A DNA stretch of 64,000 nt, from contig NZ_CP060717.1 of NCBI RefSeq assembly GCF_014396585.1, positions 1,674,001-1,738,000 on the forward strand, read 5' to 3'. The notes below the pieces were generated by a model. It made no database searches, was not told where the DNA came from, and was given only the letters and a program-made list of their open reading frames with translations. Below, in pieces: positions 52,124 to 63,165 of the stretch (positions within the stretch are counted from its first letter, which is position 1; the number at the start of each line of letters is the position of its first letter). A program made the translations under genes and the position numbers. Source of the stretch: Sphingomonas rhizophila (GTDB lineage Bacteria > Pseudomonadota > Alphaproteobacteria > Sphingomonadales > Sphingomonadaceae).

Positions 52124-53702
52124 TTGCTGGGCAGTTTCTCGATCTTGATCTGGGCCGGCGTGCGCGACCAGCTAAAGCCATCGACGTCCGCCTTGGCAAG
52201 CTTGTTGACGAAGGCTCGCGCCTCCGCGGCGTCGTCGAACGGGCCGACCAGCAGGCGGAAATAGTCCTTGCCCTGGCTGACATATCCGCTGCGACCCTTC
52301 AGCGGCGAGCCCTTCTTGGCCTGCAGCCGCTTAAATTCCGTGACCATGCGGTCTTCATTCTTGCCCCCGGCCAGCTGGACCCAATGGGTGCCGGCGACAC
52401 CGATCTTGGCCGCCTCTTCCCTGGCTTTCTTGTCGGCAGCAGCCTTCTCCGCGGCCAGCTTCTTGTCCGCTGCCTTCTTATCCGCCGCCTTGCGTTCGGC
52501 GGCGGTCGGCTTGCGCGATGTCTCGACCTTGGGCTTCGAGGGTTCGGGCGCGGCCTGCGCGAGCAACCGGTCGATACCCGATAGCCGGTCGAGCGGGACC
52601 ACCTTGGTATCGGCGACCGTTACCGGGGCGGGCGCGACCACGACAGGAGCCGGCGCCGCAGGCGTCGGCGTGACAGCGACCCGCTGGGGTGGAGACTGGA
52701 CACTCGGGGTCGTGGCGACCAGCCTCGCGGGCGGAGTTGTCACCGGCGCCGCCACGGCAACCTGCTGCTGCGGCACGATCGGCGTCGATGCAACCACCGT
52801 ACGCCGGCCGACAGCAACCTTTTGCGGCTTCGGCTTCTTGGTGCGCGCCTGCCTGGCCGGCCGCTGCACGGCCGCCGCCGCTGGGGCCTGCTGCACCGCC
52901 GCCAGTTGCATCTCGCCCGGATTGGGGAACACGCCGAGGTGAACCGCCGCCGCCTTCTGCGCGATGCTGAGACGGGGCAAGAGATTGAAGAAGGGTCCGA
53001 TGCGTGCTGCGGAGCCGGGCATGGCCTGGTCGATCGCCCGCGACGCCAGTTGCTGCTGCCCGCCCAGCGCAAGCACGAACGCCCGCGTGCGCAGGGCCGC
53101 GGGATCACTGCGCACGATCAGCGGTGACAAGGTGCGCAAGGCGGCGTCCATCTCACCGCTCATCGCCTGGCTGAGCGCGAGCCGGCGGCGGGCCTCGTTC
53201 GCATTGGGGCCGGAGAGCGCAGCACGGTAATCGGCCTGCGCCTCCGGCAGCTCGCCCAGCAGGTCGTGGGCAAGACCGCGGTCGGCGCCCAGCAAGGCAG
53301 GCGACGCGCCAAGGCGCTGGGCCTGGTCGAACCAGCGCAAAGCGCCACGCGCGTCGCCCGTCTGGATGATTGCCGCACCCATGCCGACCTTCGGCGCAGG
53401 ATCGTTGGGCCGGATCTCATCGGCGCGTCCGAAGAAACCCACCGCCTCGTCGAGGTCCCCCAGTTCAAGTTCGGCCCGCCCGGCGGCGATCAGCGCGTTG
53501 AAGTCACGCGGGTTGGCGGCCAGGATCCGAACAGCTCTCGACAAGGTAGCCGCCGGGCTCTCGATCGTCCCAGGCGCGGGAGCCGTGGGCAGCGGCGGGC
53601 CTTGCCACCGATATACTGCGCCGACGCAGGCACGGCGTTCAGGGTGCAGGCGGCAAGAAGAAGCGCCGCCGGAAGGAAACGAAACGAACGGGATTCGGAC
53701 AT
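52120..53702 (-). CDS. Secreted TPR and SPOR protein (frameshifted near the start)
   Basis: A protein of about 527 residues. The signal peptide (SESRSFRFLPAALLLAACT, then NAVPASAQ) lies in one frame. A tetratricopeptide-like region (about 60-230), an Ala/Pro/Val linker, a Lys/Ala-rich coiled segment and a C-terminal SPOR domain (HWVQLAGGKNEDRMV, YFRLLVGPFDDAAEARAFV) lie in another. One more G in the GGG at 53597-53599 (plus strand) joins them as YIGGKAPPLPTAPAPG. It may bind septal peptidoglycan. It lies between dgt and ftsZ. Confidence 0.85.
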
Positions 53703-53819
53703 GCTTTCGCCCATGGCAGATGCCAGCTTGACTAAAGCTTTCGATTTCTCGTGACGCGCCAAAGCGTTGCGGTCGAGCGCCGAACCGACCCGCAGCGGGC
53801 AGTCCGGCGCTGGACGCGA

Positions 53820-55214
53820 TTACTGGTTGTTCTGGCGGTTGAGGAAGCGCGGGATGTCGAGCGGTTCGCGGCGGATGCTCGGCACCGGCTCGTCATCCAC
53901 CTTCGCCTGGGCGGCACCGCGCGCGATGTTCGACATACGCTCGAACAGCGTGCCGGATTCGCGGGCGACCTTGGGCTCTTCAGCGACAGGCGTGATTTCG
54001 GCGATCTCGTCATCGGCCGGCGGCGCGATCGGGTTCGCCATCACCGGCGAGGTCAGGATATCGTCGTTCTCCAGGACGAGTTCATCGTCCGAGGCCTCGT
54101 CGTCACTGCCGAGTTCGAGCGCGTCCTCGGCCGGAGGCGCCGCGACCGGGGTCGGCTTGGCCATGACCGGCGCAGGTGCAGCGGCCGGTGCGGCGGAGCG
54201 GGTCGACGGGAAGGTGAACACCTTGCCCGGCTGCGCCACGGTCGATTCCTCGGCCTCGATGCCGGTCGCGACCACGCTGACGCGGATCTTGCCGTCGAGG
54301 TCATTGTTGAACGCCGAACCCCAGATGATGTTGGCGTCGGGGTCGACCAGTTCCTTGATGTGGCTGGCAGCCTCGTCGACCTCCATCAGGCGCATGTCCT
54401 CGCCGCCGGTGATCGAGATGATGACGCCCTTGGCACCCTTCATGCTGACGCCGTCAAGCAGCGGGTTGGAGATCGCCTTTTCGGCGGCCTCGATCGCGCG
54501 GTTGTCGCCCGACGCTTCGCCGGTGCCCATCATCGCCTTGCCCATCTCTCCCATCACCGAACGGACGTCGGCAAAGTCGAGGTTGATCAGGCCCGGCATG
54601 ACCATCAGGTCGGTGATGCCGCGAACGCCCTGCTGCAGCACCTCGTCGGCCATCTGGAACGCTTCCTTGAAGGTAGTGTCCGAGTTGGCGAGCCGGAACA
54701 GGTTCTGGTTCGGGATGACGATCAGCGTATCGACGTGCTTCTGCAGCTCCTCGATACCGGCGTCGGCCGAGCGCATGCGCCGCGTGCCTTCGAACGCGAA
54801 CGGCTTGGTGACGACGCCGACGGTCAGGATGCCGCGGTCCCGCGCCGCCTTGGCGATCACCGGCGCAGCGCCGGTGCCGGTGCCGCCGCCCATGCCGGCG
54901 GCGATGAAGCACATGTGCGCGCCGTCGAGGCTGCGCTCGATTTCCTCGATCGTCTCTTCCGCGGCGGCGCGGCCGATTTCCGGACGGCTGCCGGCGCCGA
55001 GACCCTGGGTGATCTTGAGGCCAAGCTGGATGCGCGCATCGGCGGTCGAGCTGTTGAGCGCCTGCGCGTCGGTATTGGCGACCAGGAACTGGACGCCCTG
55101 GACGTCGCGCGCGATCATGTTGGCGATGGCGTTGCCCCCCGCGCCGCCGACGCCGATAACACTGATCCTCGGGCGGAGTTCGTCGACTTCCGGCCGGATG
55201 AAATCAATGCTCAT
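53820..55214 (-). CDS. ftsZ: Cell division protein FtsZ
   Basis: A 464-residue tubulin homologue that forms the division ring. It has [15 protein letters not shown], the tubulin signature [14 protein letters not shown], a long acidic linker, and the C-terminal peptide [12 protein letters not shown] that binds FtsA. The start ATG has a GGGGGA site nine bases upstream. It is the last gene of the division cluster and is separated from ftsA by 166 bases, room for its own promoter. Confidence 0.97.
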   Translation of the reverse strand: MSIDFIRPEVDELRPRISVIGVGGAGGNAIANMIARDVQGVQFLVANTDAQALNSSTADARIQLGLKITQGLGAGSRPEIGRAAAEETIEEIERSLDGAHMCFIAAGMGGGTGTGAAPVIAKAARDRGILTVGVVTKPFAFEGTRRMRSADAGIEELQKHVDTLIVIPNQNLFRLANSDTTFKEAFQMADEVLQQGVRGITDLMVMPGLINLDFADVRSVMGEMGKAMMGTGEASGDNRAIEAAEKAISNPLLDGVSMKGAKGVIISITGGEDMRLMEVDEAASHIKELVDPDANIIWGSAFNNDLDGKIRVSVVATGIEAEESTVAQPGKVFTFPSTRSAAPAAAPAPVMAKPTPVAAPPAEDALELGSDDEASDDELVLENDDILTSPVMANPIAPPADDEIAEITPVAEEPKVARESGTLFERMSNIARGAAQAKVDDEPVPSIRREPLDIPRFLNRQNNQ

Positions 55215-55380
55215 GGATGTATCCCCCTGACAGGCAAGCGATTGAACTTGGGATGAATCATTGCACGAACCGGATTCCTGACCCAAGCGAAAAATGGCCG
55301 CATCGCCAAAAAAGTGAAGAAATGATTCAGTATGGGACAAGGACTGGAATCAACAGTCGCCCGTAAGCCCTTGGCGCGAC

Positions 55381-56634
55381 TCAATAAGACTGTTTCAGCA
55401 CCGCCAGCATCCGTCCGAAGAACCCGTTGGCGACCTTCCCGGCGCGCTGGGCGGCGGGCAGATCGGTAAGGTCGCGCGCATCCTGCCCGGCCAGCATCGC
55501 CAGGCCGACGAGCGTCGAAAAGGCCGGGCCGCCGTGCGCCTCGGGAAGACCGGTAAGCGTGCGCGGCCGGCCCACCCGAACCGCACGTCCCAACACGCCC
55601 TGCATGTAGTCGGCGATATTCTTCAATTCGGCGCCGCCGCCCGTCAGGACCACCTGCCGTCCGACCGGGCCGGTGAAGCCGAGGCTTTTCAGCGCAACCT
55701 CGATCTGGTTGGTCAGTTCCTCGACCCGCTGGCGGACGACGGTCATTAGCTGGGCGCGGGTGATGCGGGTCGGCTCGCCGCCTTCGTCGCCACCGATCGG
55801 CGCGGCGTCGATCATCTCGTGATTGTCCCGCGGCGAAGTCATCGCCGAGCCGTAGAAGCACTTCAGCCGCTCTGCGTCGCGACGCTGCACGCCGAACGCG
55901 CAGGCGATGTCGTCGGTGATGTCCTTGGCACCCAGCGGGATCGAGCGAAGGCCGACCAGCATCCCTCCGGCGTGAAGCGAGACATTGGTCACCTCCGCGC
56001 CCATTTCCACCAGGGCGACGCCAAGGTCCCGTTCCTCCGCGGTCAGGCAGGCCAGCGCCGCCGCGACCGGCGAGGCAACGATCTTGCGCACGCCAAGGTG
56101 GGCGGAACGAATGACATAGTCGATGTTGCGCAGCGGCGCGGGGTCAGCGGCGATGACATGGATGTCGACACCCAGCCGGTCGGCATGGAGGCCGACGGGA
56201 TGCTTCACCCCCTCGACCCCGTCGATGGTGTAGAGCGCGGGCTGGGCGTGGAGCACGACCTGCCCGTTCCGGTCGATGGCGCCCTTGCCGGCGTTCAGCA
56301 GTTCGTTGACGTCGTCCTCGACCACCTGGTGACCGCCAAGTTCGACCTCGACATTGGCGATATCGCTGACGAGGCCGCCGGCGCCGAAACTGGCCCAGAC
56401 GTCGTCGATCGTGACCCCCGAGATTCGCTCGGCAATCTCGACCGCCTCGCGGACCGCCACCTCGCTCGATTCCATGTCGGTGACGAAACCGCGCTTGACC
56501 CCGCGGCTTTCGCGCTGGCCGGTGCCGAGCACGCGCAGCCGCCCGTCGTCATCCTTCGTGACGATCAACGCGCTGACCTTCGACGATCCGATGTCGAGGG
56601 CGGCGATAAGGGGTTTCTCGGATGGGGCTGGCAT
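55381..56634 (-). CDS. ftsA: Cell division protein FtsA
   Basis: A 417-residue actin-like protein that tethers FtsZ to the membrane. The phosphate-binding ALDIGSSKVSALIV opens it, VVLTGGGAELKNI lies further on, and the amphipathic membrane-binding end is GFFGRMLAVLKQSY. Its ATG shares one base with the ftsQ stop (TGATG). Confidence 0.96.
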   Translation of the reverse strand: MPAPSEKPLIAALDIGSSKVSALIVTKDDDGRLRVLGTGQRESRGVKRGFVTDMESSEVAVREAVEIAERISGVTIDDVWASFGAGGLVSDIANVEVELGGHQVVEDDVNELLNAGKGAIDRNGQVVLHAQPALYTIDGVEGVKHPVGLHADRLGVDIHVIAADPAPLRNIDYVIRSAHLGVRKIVASPVAAALACLTAEERDLGVALVEMGAEVTNVSLHAGGMLVGLRSIPLGAKDITDDIACAFGVQRRDAERLKCFYGSAMTSPRDNHEMIDAAPIGGDEGGEPTRITRAQLMTVVRQRVEELTNQIEVALKSLGFTGPVGRQVVLTGGGAELKNIADYMQGVLGRAVRVGRPRTLTGLPEAHGGPAFSTLVGLAMLAGQDARDLTDLPAAQRAGKVANGFFGRMLAVLKQSY

Positions 56635-57506
56635 CAGGTTTTCGGGGAGGTCTCGTTACTGTCCGGCACCTTGCAACAGGCGGTCATCTTGCCGGGGATT
56701 CGCAGATCGTAACGGATCGTCCCGTTGCCCAGCAATCCCTGCGTCTTGTCGGCAGCGAGAAATTTCCCGAGGACCGATTTCGCGGTTTCCTGGCCTTCCG
56801 GAAGCATCAGCAACTGGTTGGTCTGGAGCACTAGGTCCCAGCGACGCTCGCCGACCCAGGTCGCCGAGACGAGTTGCGCGCGAAGCGCCGGATAGGGGTT
56901 GAGCAATGCGCTGAGCTCGGTGGCATGCGCGTTCGCTCCGCGGCCGATCAACAGCGGCAGGTCGGGCATCTGGCTGACCGGCACGCGATCGAGCACGACG
57001 CCTTCCGCATCGACGAGGTTGAGGCGCTGCTCGTCCTGCCACAGCGCGGCGGGCTTGCGTTCGACGATGTCGACCACCAGCGTGTCGGGATAGCGGCGCG
57101 TGACCCGCGCATCCTTGACCCAGCCGAACCCGAGAAGGCGCTGGCGAATGTCGGCCACGTCGACCAGCGGCAGCGCCGCCGCCTTTTGGTCAAGCGCGAT
57201 GCGATAGACCGGCGCCGGGTTCATCCGCTTCGTGCCTTGGACCTCGACCGATCGGACGCGGAACCCCGCTTCCCCGACCGCCTCGCCAACGGCGGTACCG
57301 ATCTTCGACGGCAGGCCGAGCGCGATGGCCGCGACCACCGCGATCGCCGCGACGAACAGGCCGAACATCCACCGCGCCAGCCGGTTGGCCTGCGCCTGTT
57401 CCATCGGCAGCCTCGACGCGATCTTGCGCGGCACGGCGACCCGCCCCGACGATTTGCGCGCCGCCGGACGTCCCCCTGACCCACGCCGGACGCGCGTCGC
57501 GCTCAT
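56634..57506 (-). CDS. ftsQ: Cell division protein FtsQ
   Basis: A 290-residue bitopic protein with an Arg-rich cytoplasmic tail, a membrane helix (MFGLFVAAIAVVAAIALGL), a POTRA domain (FRVRSVEVQGTKRMNPAPVY) and the FtsQ/DivIB domain. It scaffolds FtsB and FtsL. Its ATG overlaps the ddl stop by 4 bases. Confidence 0.95.
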   Translation of the reverse strand: MSATRVRRGSGGRPAARKSSGRVAVPRKIASRLPMEQAQANRLARWMFGLFVAAIAVVAAIALGLPSKIGTAVGEAVGEAGFRVRSVEVQGTKRMNPAPVYRIALDQKAAALPLVDVADIRQRLLGFGWVKDARVTRRYPDTLVVDIVERKPAALWQDEQRLNLVDAEGVVLDRVPVSQMPDLPLLIGRGANAHATELSALLNPYPALRAQLVSATWVGERRWDLVLQTNQLLMLPEGQETAKSVLGKFLAADKTQGLLGNGTIRYDLRIPGKMTACCKVPDSNETSPKT

Positions 57507-58461
57507 TTCTTCGCACGCTCCTTGGCGTCGTCCAGCGCATCAGCCACAATCCGCTCGACCAGCTCACCGTAGCCGATGCCCCGCTGGCGGGCCTGTTCGG
57601 GAACGAGGCTGAGCGGCGTCATGCCCGGTTGGGTATTGACCTCCAGCAGGTAGATTCCCTCTTCGCCCTGGTCATCGTCCCAGCGGAAGTCGGATCGCGA
57701 AGCGCCCTTGCAGCCGAGCGCGCGGTGCGCCTTCAGTGCCATCGCCATCATCGCCTGCGCGACCCGGTCGGGCACTTCGGCGGGACAGACATGTTCGGTC
57801 AGGCCGTCGGTGTATTTGGCGTCGAAGTCGTAGAATCCGGCCTTGGGCTTCAATTCCGTCACGCACAGCGCCTCGTCGCCGAGCACCGCAACGGTCAATT
57901 CCCGTCCGCGGATGAACGGTTCGGCGAGCAGCCGGTCGAAGTGAAGCCACGGCCCTTCCGCCTTCTGGCTGATCGGATGACCGTGATTTCCGCTCTCGGT
58001 GACGATGGCGACCCCGACCGACGACCCCTCGTTGACCGGCTTCAGGACATAGGGTCGGGGCATCGGGTCGCCTTCGTACAGGCTGGCGCTGTCGACCATC
58101 TTGCCCTTTGGCATGCGCACCCCGGCCGGAACCAGAACGGCCTTGGTCAACTCCTTGTCGATGGCGATGGCGGAGGTCGTGCAGCCCGAGTGGGTGTAAG
58201 GAATTTCCATCAGGTCGAGCATGCCCTGGACGGTGCCATCCTCGCCGGGCGTGCCGTGGAGCGCGTTGAAGACGACGTCAGGGGCGAATTCGCGGAGCCG
58301 CGCCGCAACGTCATGGTCCATGTCCAGCCGGGTGACGCGGGTAAAGCCGCGTTCCTCCAGCGCATCGGCAACGCCATTGCCGCTCATCAGCGATACCGGC
58401 CGTTCCGAAGACCAGCCCCCATGAGGACGACGATGTGCATGTTCTTGTCGAGGGCGGTCAC
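57503..58461 (-). CDS. ddl: D-alanine--D-alanine ligase (frameshifted near the start)
   Basis: An ATP-grasp enzyme that makes the D-Ala-D-Ala dipeptide of peptidoglycan. The main part shows NALHGTPGEDGTVQGMLD, PYTHSGCTTSAIAIDKEL and LLEVNTQPGMTPLSLVPEQ. The first residues (HIVVLMG) are in another frame; one more C in the five-C run at 58416-58420 (plus strand) gives LMGGWSSERPVSLMSGNG, the expected family N-terminus, and a protein of about 319 residues. The GTG start overlaps the murB stop by 4 bases. Confidence 0.92.
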
Positions 58462-59360
58462 TGTTCTTCCACTCCGATCCGCTGGATTTCCCATTCGAGT
58501 TCGACGCCGCTATCGGCGCGGACCCGGCGGCGCACTTCCTCCCCCAGCGCCTCGATGTCCCTGCTCGACGCGTTACCGAGGTTGAGCAGGAAATTGCAAT
58601 GCTTCTCCGACACTTGCGCGTCGCCGATGGTCAGACCGCGACACCCGGCCGCGTCGATCACCTGCCACGCTTTCAACGGCAGCGGGTTCTTGAAGGTCGA
58701 CCCGCCGGTCTTGCTGCGAAGCGGCTGCGACGCCTCGCGGCTGGCGGCGATGCGGTCCATCTCCGCCTGGATCGCCGCGGGCTCGCCGGCGTGGCCCCTG
58801 AACACTGCCGAAACGACGATGGCGCCCTCGGGAAGTTCGCTGTGACGATAGCTGTAATGAAGGTCCGCGACCGGCAGCCTCACCCGCTCGCCGTTACGGA
58901 GCACGACGTCGCACTCGACCAGGATCTCGCAGGTTTCGCGGCCATAGGCGCCGCCGTTCATCCGGACGAAGCCACCGACCGTGCCCGGGATCGAGCGCAG
59001 GAATTCGAGGCCGGCGATGCCCGCGTCGCGCGCGGTCGACGACACCAGGATGCCGCTCGCCCCGCCGCCGCAGCGCAGGGTCAGGTCGTCGATCCGCTCG
59101 ACCTTGGCAAAGGCCTTGCCGAGCCGGACGACGACACCGGGGACGCCGCCGTCGCGAACGATCATGTTGCTGCCCAGGCCCAACCCCATCACCGGGACCG
59201 ACGGGTCGAGATTGCGAAGGAAATCGGCCAGGTCGTCGGCATCGGCCGGCTCGAACAGCCACTGCGCGGGCCCGCCCGACTTGAACCACACCAGCGGCGC
59301 CAGCGGCGCATTCTCGCGGAGCTTCCCGCGGACCGGCGGCAGCGCGGTGGCCACGCTCAT
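58458..59360 (-). CDS. murB: UDP-N-acetylenolpyruvoylglucosamine reductase
   Basis: A 300-residue flavoprotein that completes UDP-MurNAc. It has the FAD site [14 protein letters not shown], the [18 protein letters not shown] segment, and the catalytic serine in [12 protein letters not shown]. The start ATG overlaps the murC stop by 4 bases. Confidence 0.96.
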   Translation of the reverse strand: MSVATALPPVRGKLRENAPLAPLVWFKSGGPAQWLFEPADADDLADFLRNLDPSVPVMGLGLGSNMIVRDGGVPGVVVRLGKAFAKVERIDDLTLRCGGGASGILVSSTARDAGIAGLEFLRSIPGTVGGFVRMNGGAYGRETCEILVECDVVLRNGERVRLPVADLHYSYRHSELPEGAIVVSAVFRGHAGEPAAIQAEMDRIAASREASQPLRSKTGGSTFKNPLPLKAWQVIDAAGCRGLTIGDAQVSEKHCNFLLNLGNASSRDIEALGEEVRRRVRADSGVELEWEIQRIGVEEQ

Positions 59361-60769
59361 TTCGCGGCGCGCGCGGCGCGGATGCCGTCGGCCAGCCCCG
59401 CCGCCCATTTGGTAATGTCGCCCGCCCCCATGCACACGACAAGGTCGCCCTCGGCCGCGACATCGCGCAGGCTTCCGGCAAGGTCGGTGGCGTCGGCGAC
59501 GGTCTTGACCATTCGGTGTCCGTGGGCGCGCAAACCGTCCGCGAGCGCCTCGGCATCGACGCCTTCAATGGGCTGCTCGCCGGCCGCGTAGACCGGCGCG
59601 ACGTAGACGATGTCGGCGTCGTTGAAGGCGTTCTGGAAGTCTTCCATCAAATCGCGCAGGCGAGTGAAGCGGTGCGGCTGGACGACCGCGATGACTCGCC
59701 CGTCCGCGCTTTCGCGGGCCGCCGACAGGACCGCGCGGATTTCGACCGGGTGATGGGCGTAATCGTCGATCACTGTGGCGCCATCGATCTCGCCGACTTG
59801 GGTAAAGCGCCGCTTGACCCCTCCGAACTTCTCGAAGCCGCGCGCGATCGTCGCGTCGTCCATCCCGAACTCCAGGCCGACTGCCACCGCGGCCAGCGCG
59901 TTCAGGACGTTGTGACGGCCGGGTATGGGCACGAAGATGTCGGGAATGACGCGGCGCGATCCGTCGCGCTGGACCAGGCTGGCGTCGAACCGGCTGCCGC
60001 CATTTTCAGCGCGGATATTGTCGGCGCGAAGGTCGGCCAGCGTCGAGGTGCCGTAGGTCACGATACGGCGGTCGCGGATCCGGCTCAGCACCCCCTGCAC
60101 CTCGGGATGATCGACACACATCACGGCGAGGCCGTAGAAAGGGACGTTTTCGACGAATTCGACGAACGCGTCCTTGACCGCATCGAAGCTGCCGTAATGC
60201 TCCAGATGCTCGGGATCGATGTTGGTGACGACCGCGATCGTCCCGTCGAGGCGCAGGAAGCTGCCGTCGCTCTCGTCGGCCTCGACCACCATCCAGTCGG
60301 ATTTGCCGAGCCGGGCGTTGGAGCCGTAGGCATTGATGACCCCGCCGTTGATGACCGTCGGATCGATCCCGCCGGCATCCAGCATCGCGGCGATCATCGA
60401 TGTCGTCGTGGTCTTGCCGTGCGTGCCGGCGACCGCGACGGTCGACTGCATGCGCATCAGTTCGGCCAGCATCTCCGCCCGGCGGACGCGTGGCAAACGC
60501 CGTTCGGCCGCGGCCTGCACTTCGGGATTGTCATCGCGGATCGCGGTCGAGCAAACCAGCACGGTTGCATCGCCGAGGTTCTCGGCGCTTTGCCCGATCA
60601 TCACCGGGATTCCCGCCTTGCGCAGGCCTTCGGTGACATAGCTTTCGGCACGGTCGCTGCCCTGCACCTTGTAGCCCAGGTGATGCATGACCTCGGCGAT
60701 GCCCGACATGCCGATGCCGCCGATGCCGACGAAGTGGATCGTCCCGATTTCGGTGCCCATCGCCTTCAT
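59357..60769 (-). CDS. murC: UDP-N-acetylmuramate--L-alanine ligase
   Basis: A 470-residue Mur ligase that adds the first amino acid of the stem peptide. It shows [18 protein letters not shown] at the start, the ATP loop [14 protein letters not shown], and [14 protein letters not shown]. The ATG overlaps the murG stop by 4 bases. Confidence 0.96.
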   Translation of the reverse strand: MKAMGTEIGTIHFVGIGGIGMSGIAEVMHHLGYKVQGSDRAESYVTEGLRKAGIPVMIGQSAENLGDATVLVCSTAIRDDNPEVQAAAERRLPRVRRAEMLAELMRMQSTVAVAGTHGKTTTTSMIAAMLDAGGIDPTVINGGVINAYGSNARLGKSDWMVVEADESDGSFLRLDGTIAVVTNIDPEHLEHYGSFDAVKDAFVEFVENVPFYGLAVMCVDHPEVQGVLSRIRDRRIVTYGTSTLADLRADNIRAENGGSRFDASLVQRDGSRRVIPDIFVPIPGRHNVLNALAAVAVGLEFGMDDATIARGFEKFGGVKRRFTQVGEIDGATVIDDYAHHPVEIRAVLSAARESADGRVIAVVQPHRFTRLRDLMEDFQNAFNDADIVYVAPVYAAGEQPIEGVDAEALADGLRAHGHRMVKTVADATDLAGSLRDVAAEGDLVVCMGAGDITKWAAGLADGIRAARAAK

Positions 60770-61925
60770 GCCGGCGATCCCACCGGCGCGAAATAGGGCG
60801 ACTGCTTGTCCGGCTTGGCAGGCCCAACGACGACCGCCGCGGGTCCGCCGGCGACCTGCTCGACCAGGTCGGCGAGGTCGCGCGTCGCGTGCGGGCGTCC
60901 GACCGACAGGGCGCGCGCGGCGGCATTGGCCAGCGCCTGCGGCTCGCCGGCAATGGCGGCAACCTGCTCGCCCAGCACCTGCGGCGTGAAGTCCGATTGC
61001 GCGATCATCCGCGCGCCGCCCGCCTTGGCCATTTCCCGCGCGTTGACCGTCTGGTGATCGTCGGTCGCCGACGGCAGCGGCACCAGGATCGCGGGCCGTC
61101 CGGCGGCGGTCAGCTCGGCGATGGTCGAGGCACCGGCGCGGGCGATGACGAGGTGAGCGTCTGCGATGCGGTCGGGCATGTCCTCGATATAGGTCAGCAG
61201 CTCGGCGGGGATGTTGTAGCTGGCATAGCGTTCCCGCACTTCCTCGATGTCGTCCGGGCGGCATTGCTGGACGACCTGCAGGCGCAAGCGCAGGCCGGAC
61301 GGCAGGCCGCCGAGGGCATCCGGCACGACCTGGCCCAGAATGGTCGCGCCCTGGCTGCCACCGGTGACGAGAATCTTGAGCGGCGCGGTATCGTCGAACG
61401 ACGGGAACGGCATTTCGCCAAGCCGCGCGACGCTTTCGCGCACCGGATTGCCGACCAGCTTCGTCTTGACGTGATAGCCCGGCGCCAGCCGTTCGACGTC
61501 CGCGTAAGCCGTGGCGATCGCCTTGGCATCGCCGGCCAGCAGCCGGTTGACCCGGCCCAGCACCGCATTCTGCTCATGCAGGATGGTCGGGATGCGCAGC
61601 GAGCTTGCCGCCAGAAGCGCCGGAAATGCCGGGTAGCCGCCGAAGCCGACCACCGCGTCCGGGCGGAATTCCTTGTAGAGCGCCTTCGCCGCCCGCCGTC
61701 CGGCCATCACCGCGCGCGCCGCCTTCAGCCAGCCGATCGGCCCGCCGCCGAGCCGCCCGGCCGGCAGGATATGGACCGGCACCTTGTCGAACAGGCCGGG
61801 GATCTTGGCGCCGCGATCGTCCGTCACCAGCATCACGCCGTGCCCGCGCGAGCGAAGCTCCGCGGCGAGCGCGTGCGCCGGAACCATATGTCCGCCGGTC
61901 CCCCGGCGGCGAGGGTGATGTTCAT
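60766..61925 (-). CDS. murG: Lipid II synthase MurG (frameshifted near the start)
   Basis: The glycosyltransferase that adds GlcNAc to lipid I at the inner membrane. Most of the protein reads from [17 protein letters not shown] to the end, with [34 protein letters not shown] and [16 protein letters not shown]. The first residues (MNITLAAGG) are in another frame. One more C in the five-C run at 61900-61904 (plus strand) gives [17 protein letters not shown], the conserved start, and about 386 residues. It lies 13 bases after ftsW. Confidence 0.93.
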
Positions 61926-61938
61926 GCCTTAAACGACT

Positions 61939-63165
61939 TCATGGGTAGACGCTCTCCCCGCCCCATTTCACGACGTAGGGCGAGCGCGTCAGATAGGGAT
62001 TTCGCCGGGTGAAGGCGAGCAGCAATCCCATGCCGATCGACAGCGCCAGCATCGACGACCCGCCATAGCTGATGAACGGCAGGGTCATGCCCTTGGACGG
62101 CGCGATCTGGACGTTGACCGCCATGTTGATCATCGCCTGCAGCCCGAACTCGACCGCCAGGCCGGCGGCGGCGAGCAGCGCCACGCTCGATTCCTCGTCG
62201 AGCAGCTTCACCAGCACGCGGGCGACGATGCCGAGATAAAGGCAGGCGATGGCGATGCAGGCGATCAGCCCGAATTCCTCCCCAATGACCGAGAAGATGT
62301 AGTCGGTGTGCGGTTCCGGAAGGCCGAACTTGCGGGTCCCGCCGCCCGGACCCATTCCGAACAGGCCGCCCGCGGTCAGCGTGCGCATGGCGTTCTCTAC
62401 CTGGAAATTGTCGCCCTCGCCGAACAGGAAGCCGTCGATGCGGACCGTCGCCACCGGATAGAAGAAATAGGCGAGGATGACACCGACGATCCCCGCCAGC
62501 GCCAGCCCGCCGAGGATGCGCAGGTCGAGCCCCGCGATCGCCAGCATCGCCACCCACACGGTGACAAAGATGATCGTCGACCCGAAGTCGGGCTGAAGCA
62601 TCAGCAGCACCGCGACCATGCCGGTGATGACGCCCGACAGGATGAAGATCGGCACCTTGCGCTCGCCGACGCCGAGCGACAGCAGCCACGCCATGGCGAT
62701 GACGAAGAAGGGCTTCAGGAATTCCGACGGCTGCACCTGCCCGACGCCGAACGCGATCCAGCGCCGCGCGCCATTCACTTCCGGCCCGACGATCGGGACG
62801 ATGGCGAGCAGGCCGAAGAACAGCGCCGCGCCGATCAGCGACAGGCGCCGGGCGCGCTCGCGCGGCATCATCGAAATCAGGATCATCACCGGCATCGACA
62901 GCATGATCCAGCCGATCTGGCGGTAGAAATAATGGAGCTCGGCAAAGCGCACCGACCCGCCCGAATAGCGCTGGGCGGCGGCCGGGCTGGCGGCGGCGAC
63001 GGCGATCAGGCCGATGCCGATCAGCATCGCCACCATCAGCAGCAGGACCCGGTCGATTTCCCAGAACCAGCGGCCGATCGCCGAACGGTCGGACCGACCA
63101 TAGCGGTTGGGATCGACCAGCGCCGCCTTGGCCTTGATTTTGCCCGTCAATGTCGCCGCGTTCAT
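61939..63165 (-). CDS. ftsW: Peptidoglycan glycosyltransferase FtsW
   Basis: A 408-residue SEDS-family protein with about ten membrane helices, which polymerises lipid II at the septum with its partner PBP3. Typical segments are FGVGQVQPSEFLKPFFVIAM, MLQPDFGSTIIF, PEPHTDYIFSVIGEEFGLI and the final TLPFISYGGSSMLALSIGMG. The ATG overlaps the murD stop by 4 bases. Confidence 0.96.
   Translation of the reverse strand: MNAATLTGKIKAKAALVDPNRYGRSDRSAIGRWFWEIDRVLLLMVAMLIGIGLIAVAAASPAAAQRYSGGSVRFAELHYFYRQIGWIMLSMPVMILISMMPRERARRLSLIGAALFFGLLAIVPIVGPEVNGARRWIAFGVGQVQPSEFLKPFFVIAMAWLLSLGVGERKVPIFILSGVITGMVAVLLMLQPDFGSTIIFVTVWVAMLAIAGLDLRILGGLALAGIVGVILAYFFYPVATVRIDGFLFGEGDNFQVENAMRTLTAGGLFGMGPGGGTRKFGLPEPHTDYIFSVIGEEFGLIACIAIACLYLGIVARVLVKLLDEESSVALLAAAGLAVEFGLQAMINMAVNVQIAPSKGMTLPFISYGGSSMLALSIGMGLLLAFTRRNPYLTRSPYVVKWGGESVYP

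Noticed and set aside
53776..53811. Terminator after ftsZ
   Set aside because: A 7-bp stem with a long loop is present, but no T tract follows; too weak to call.
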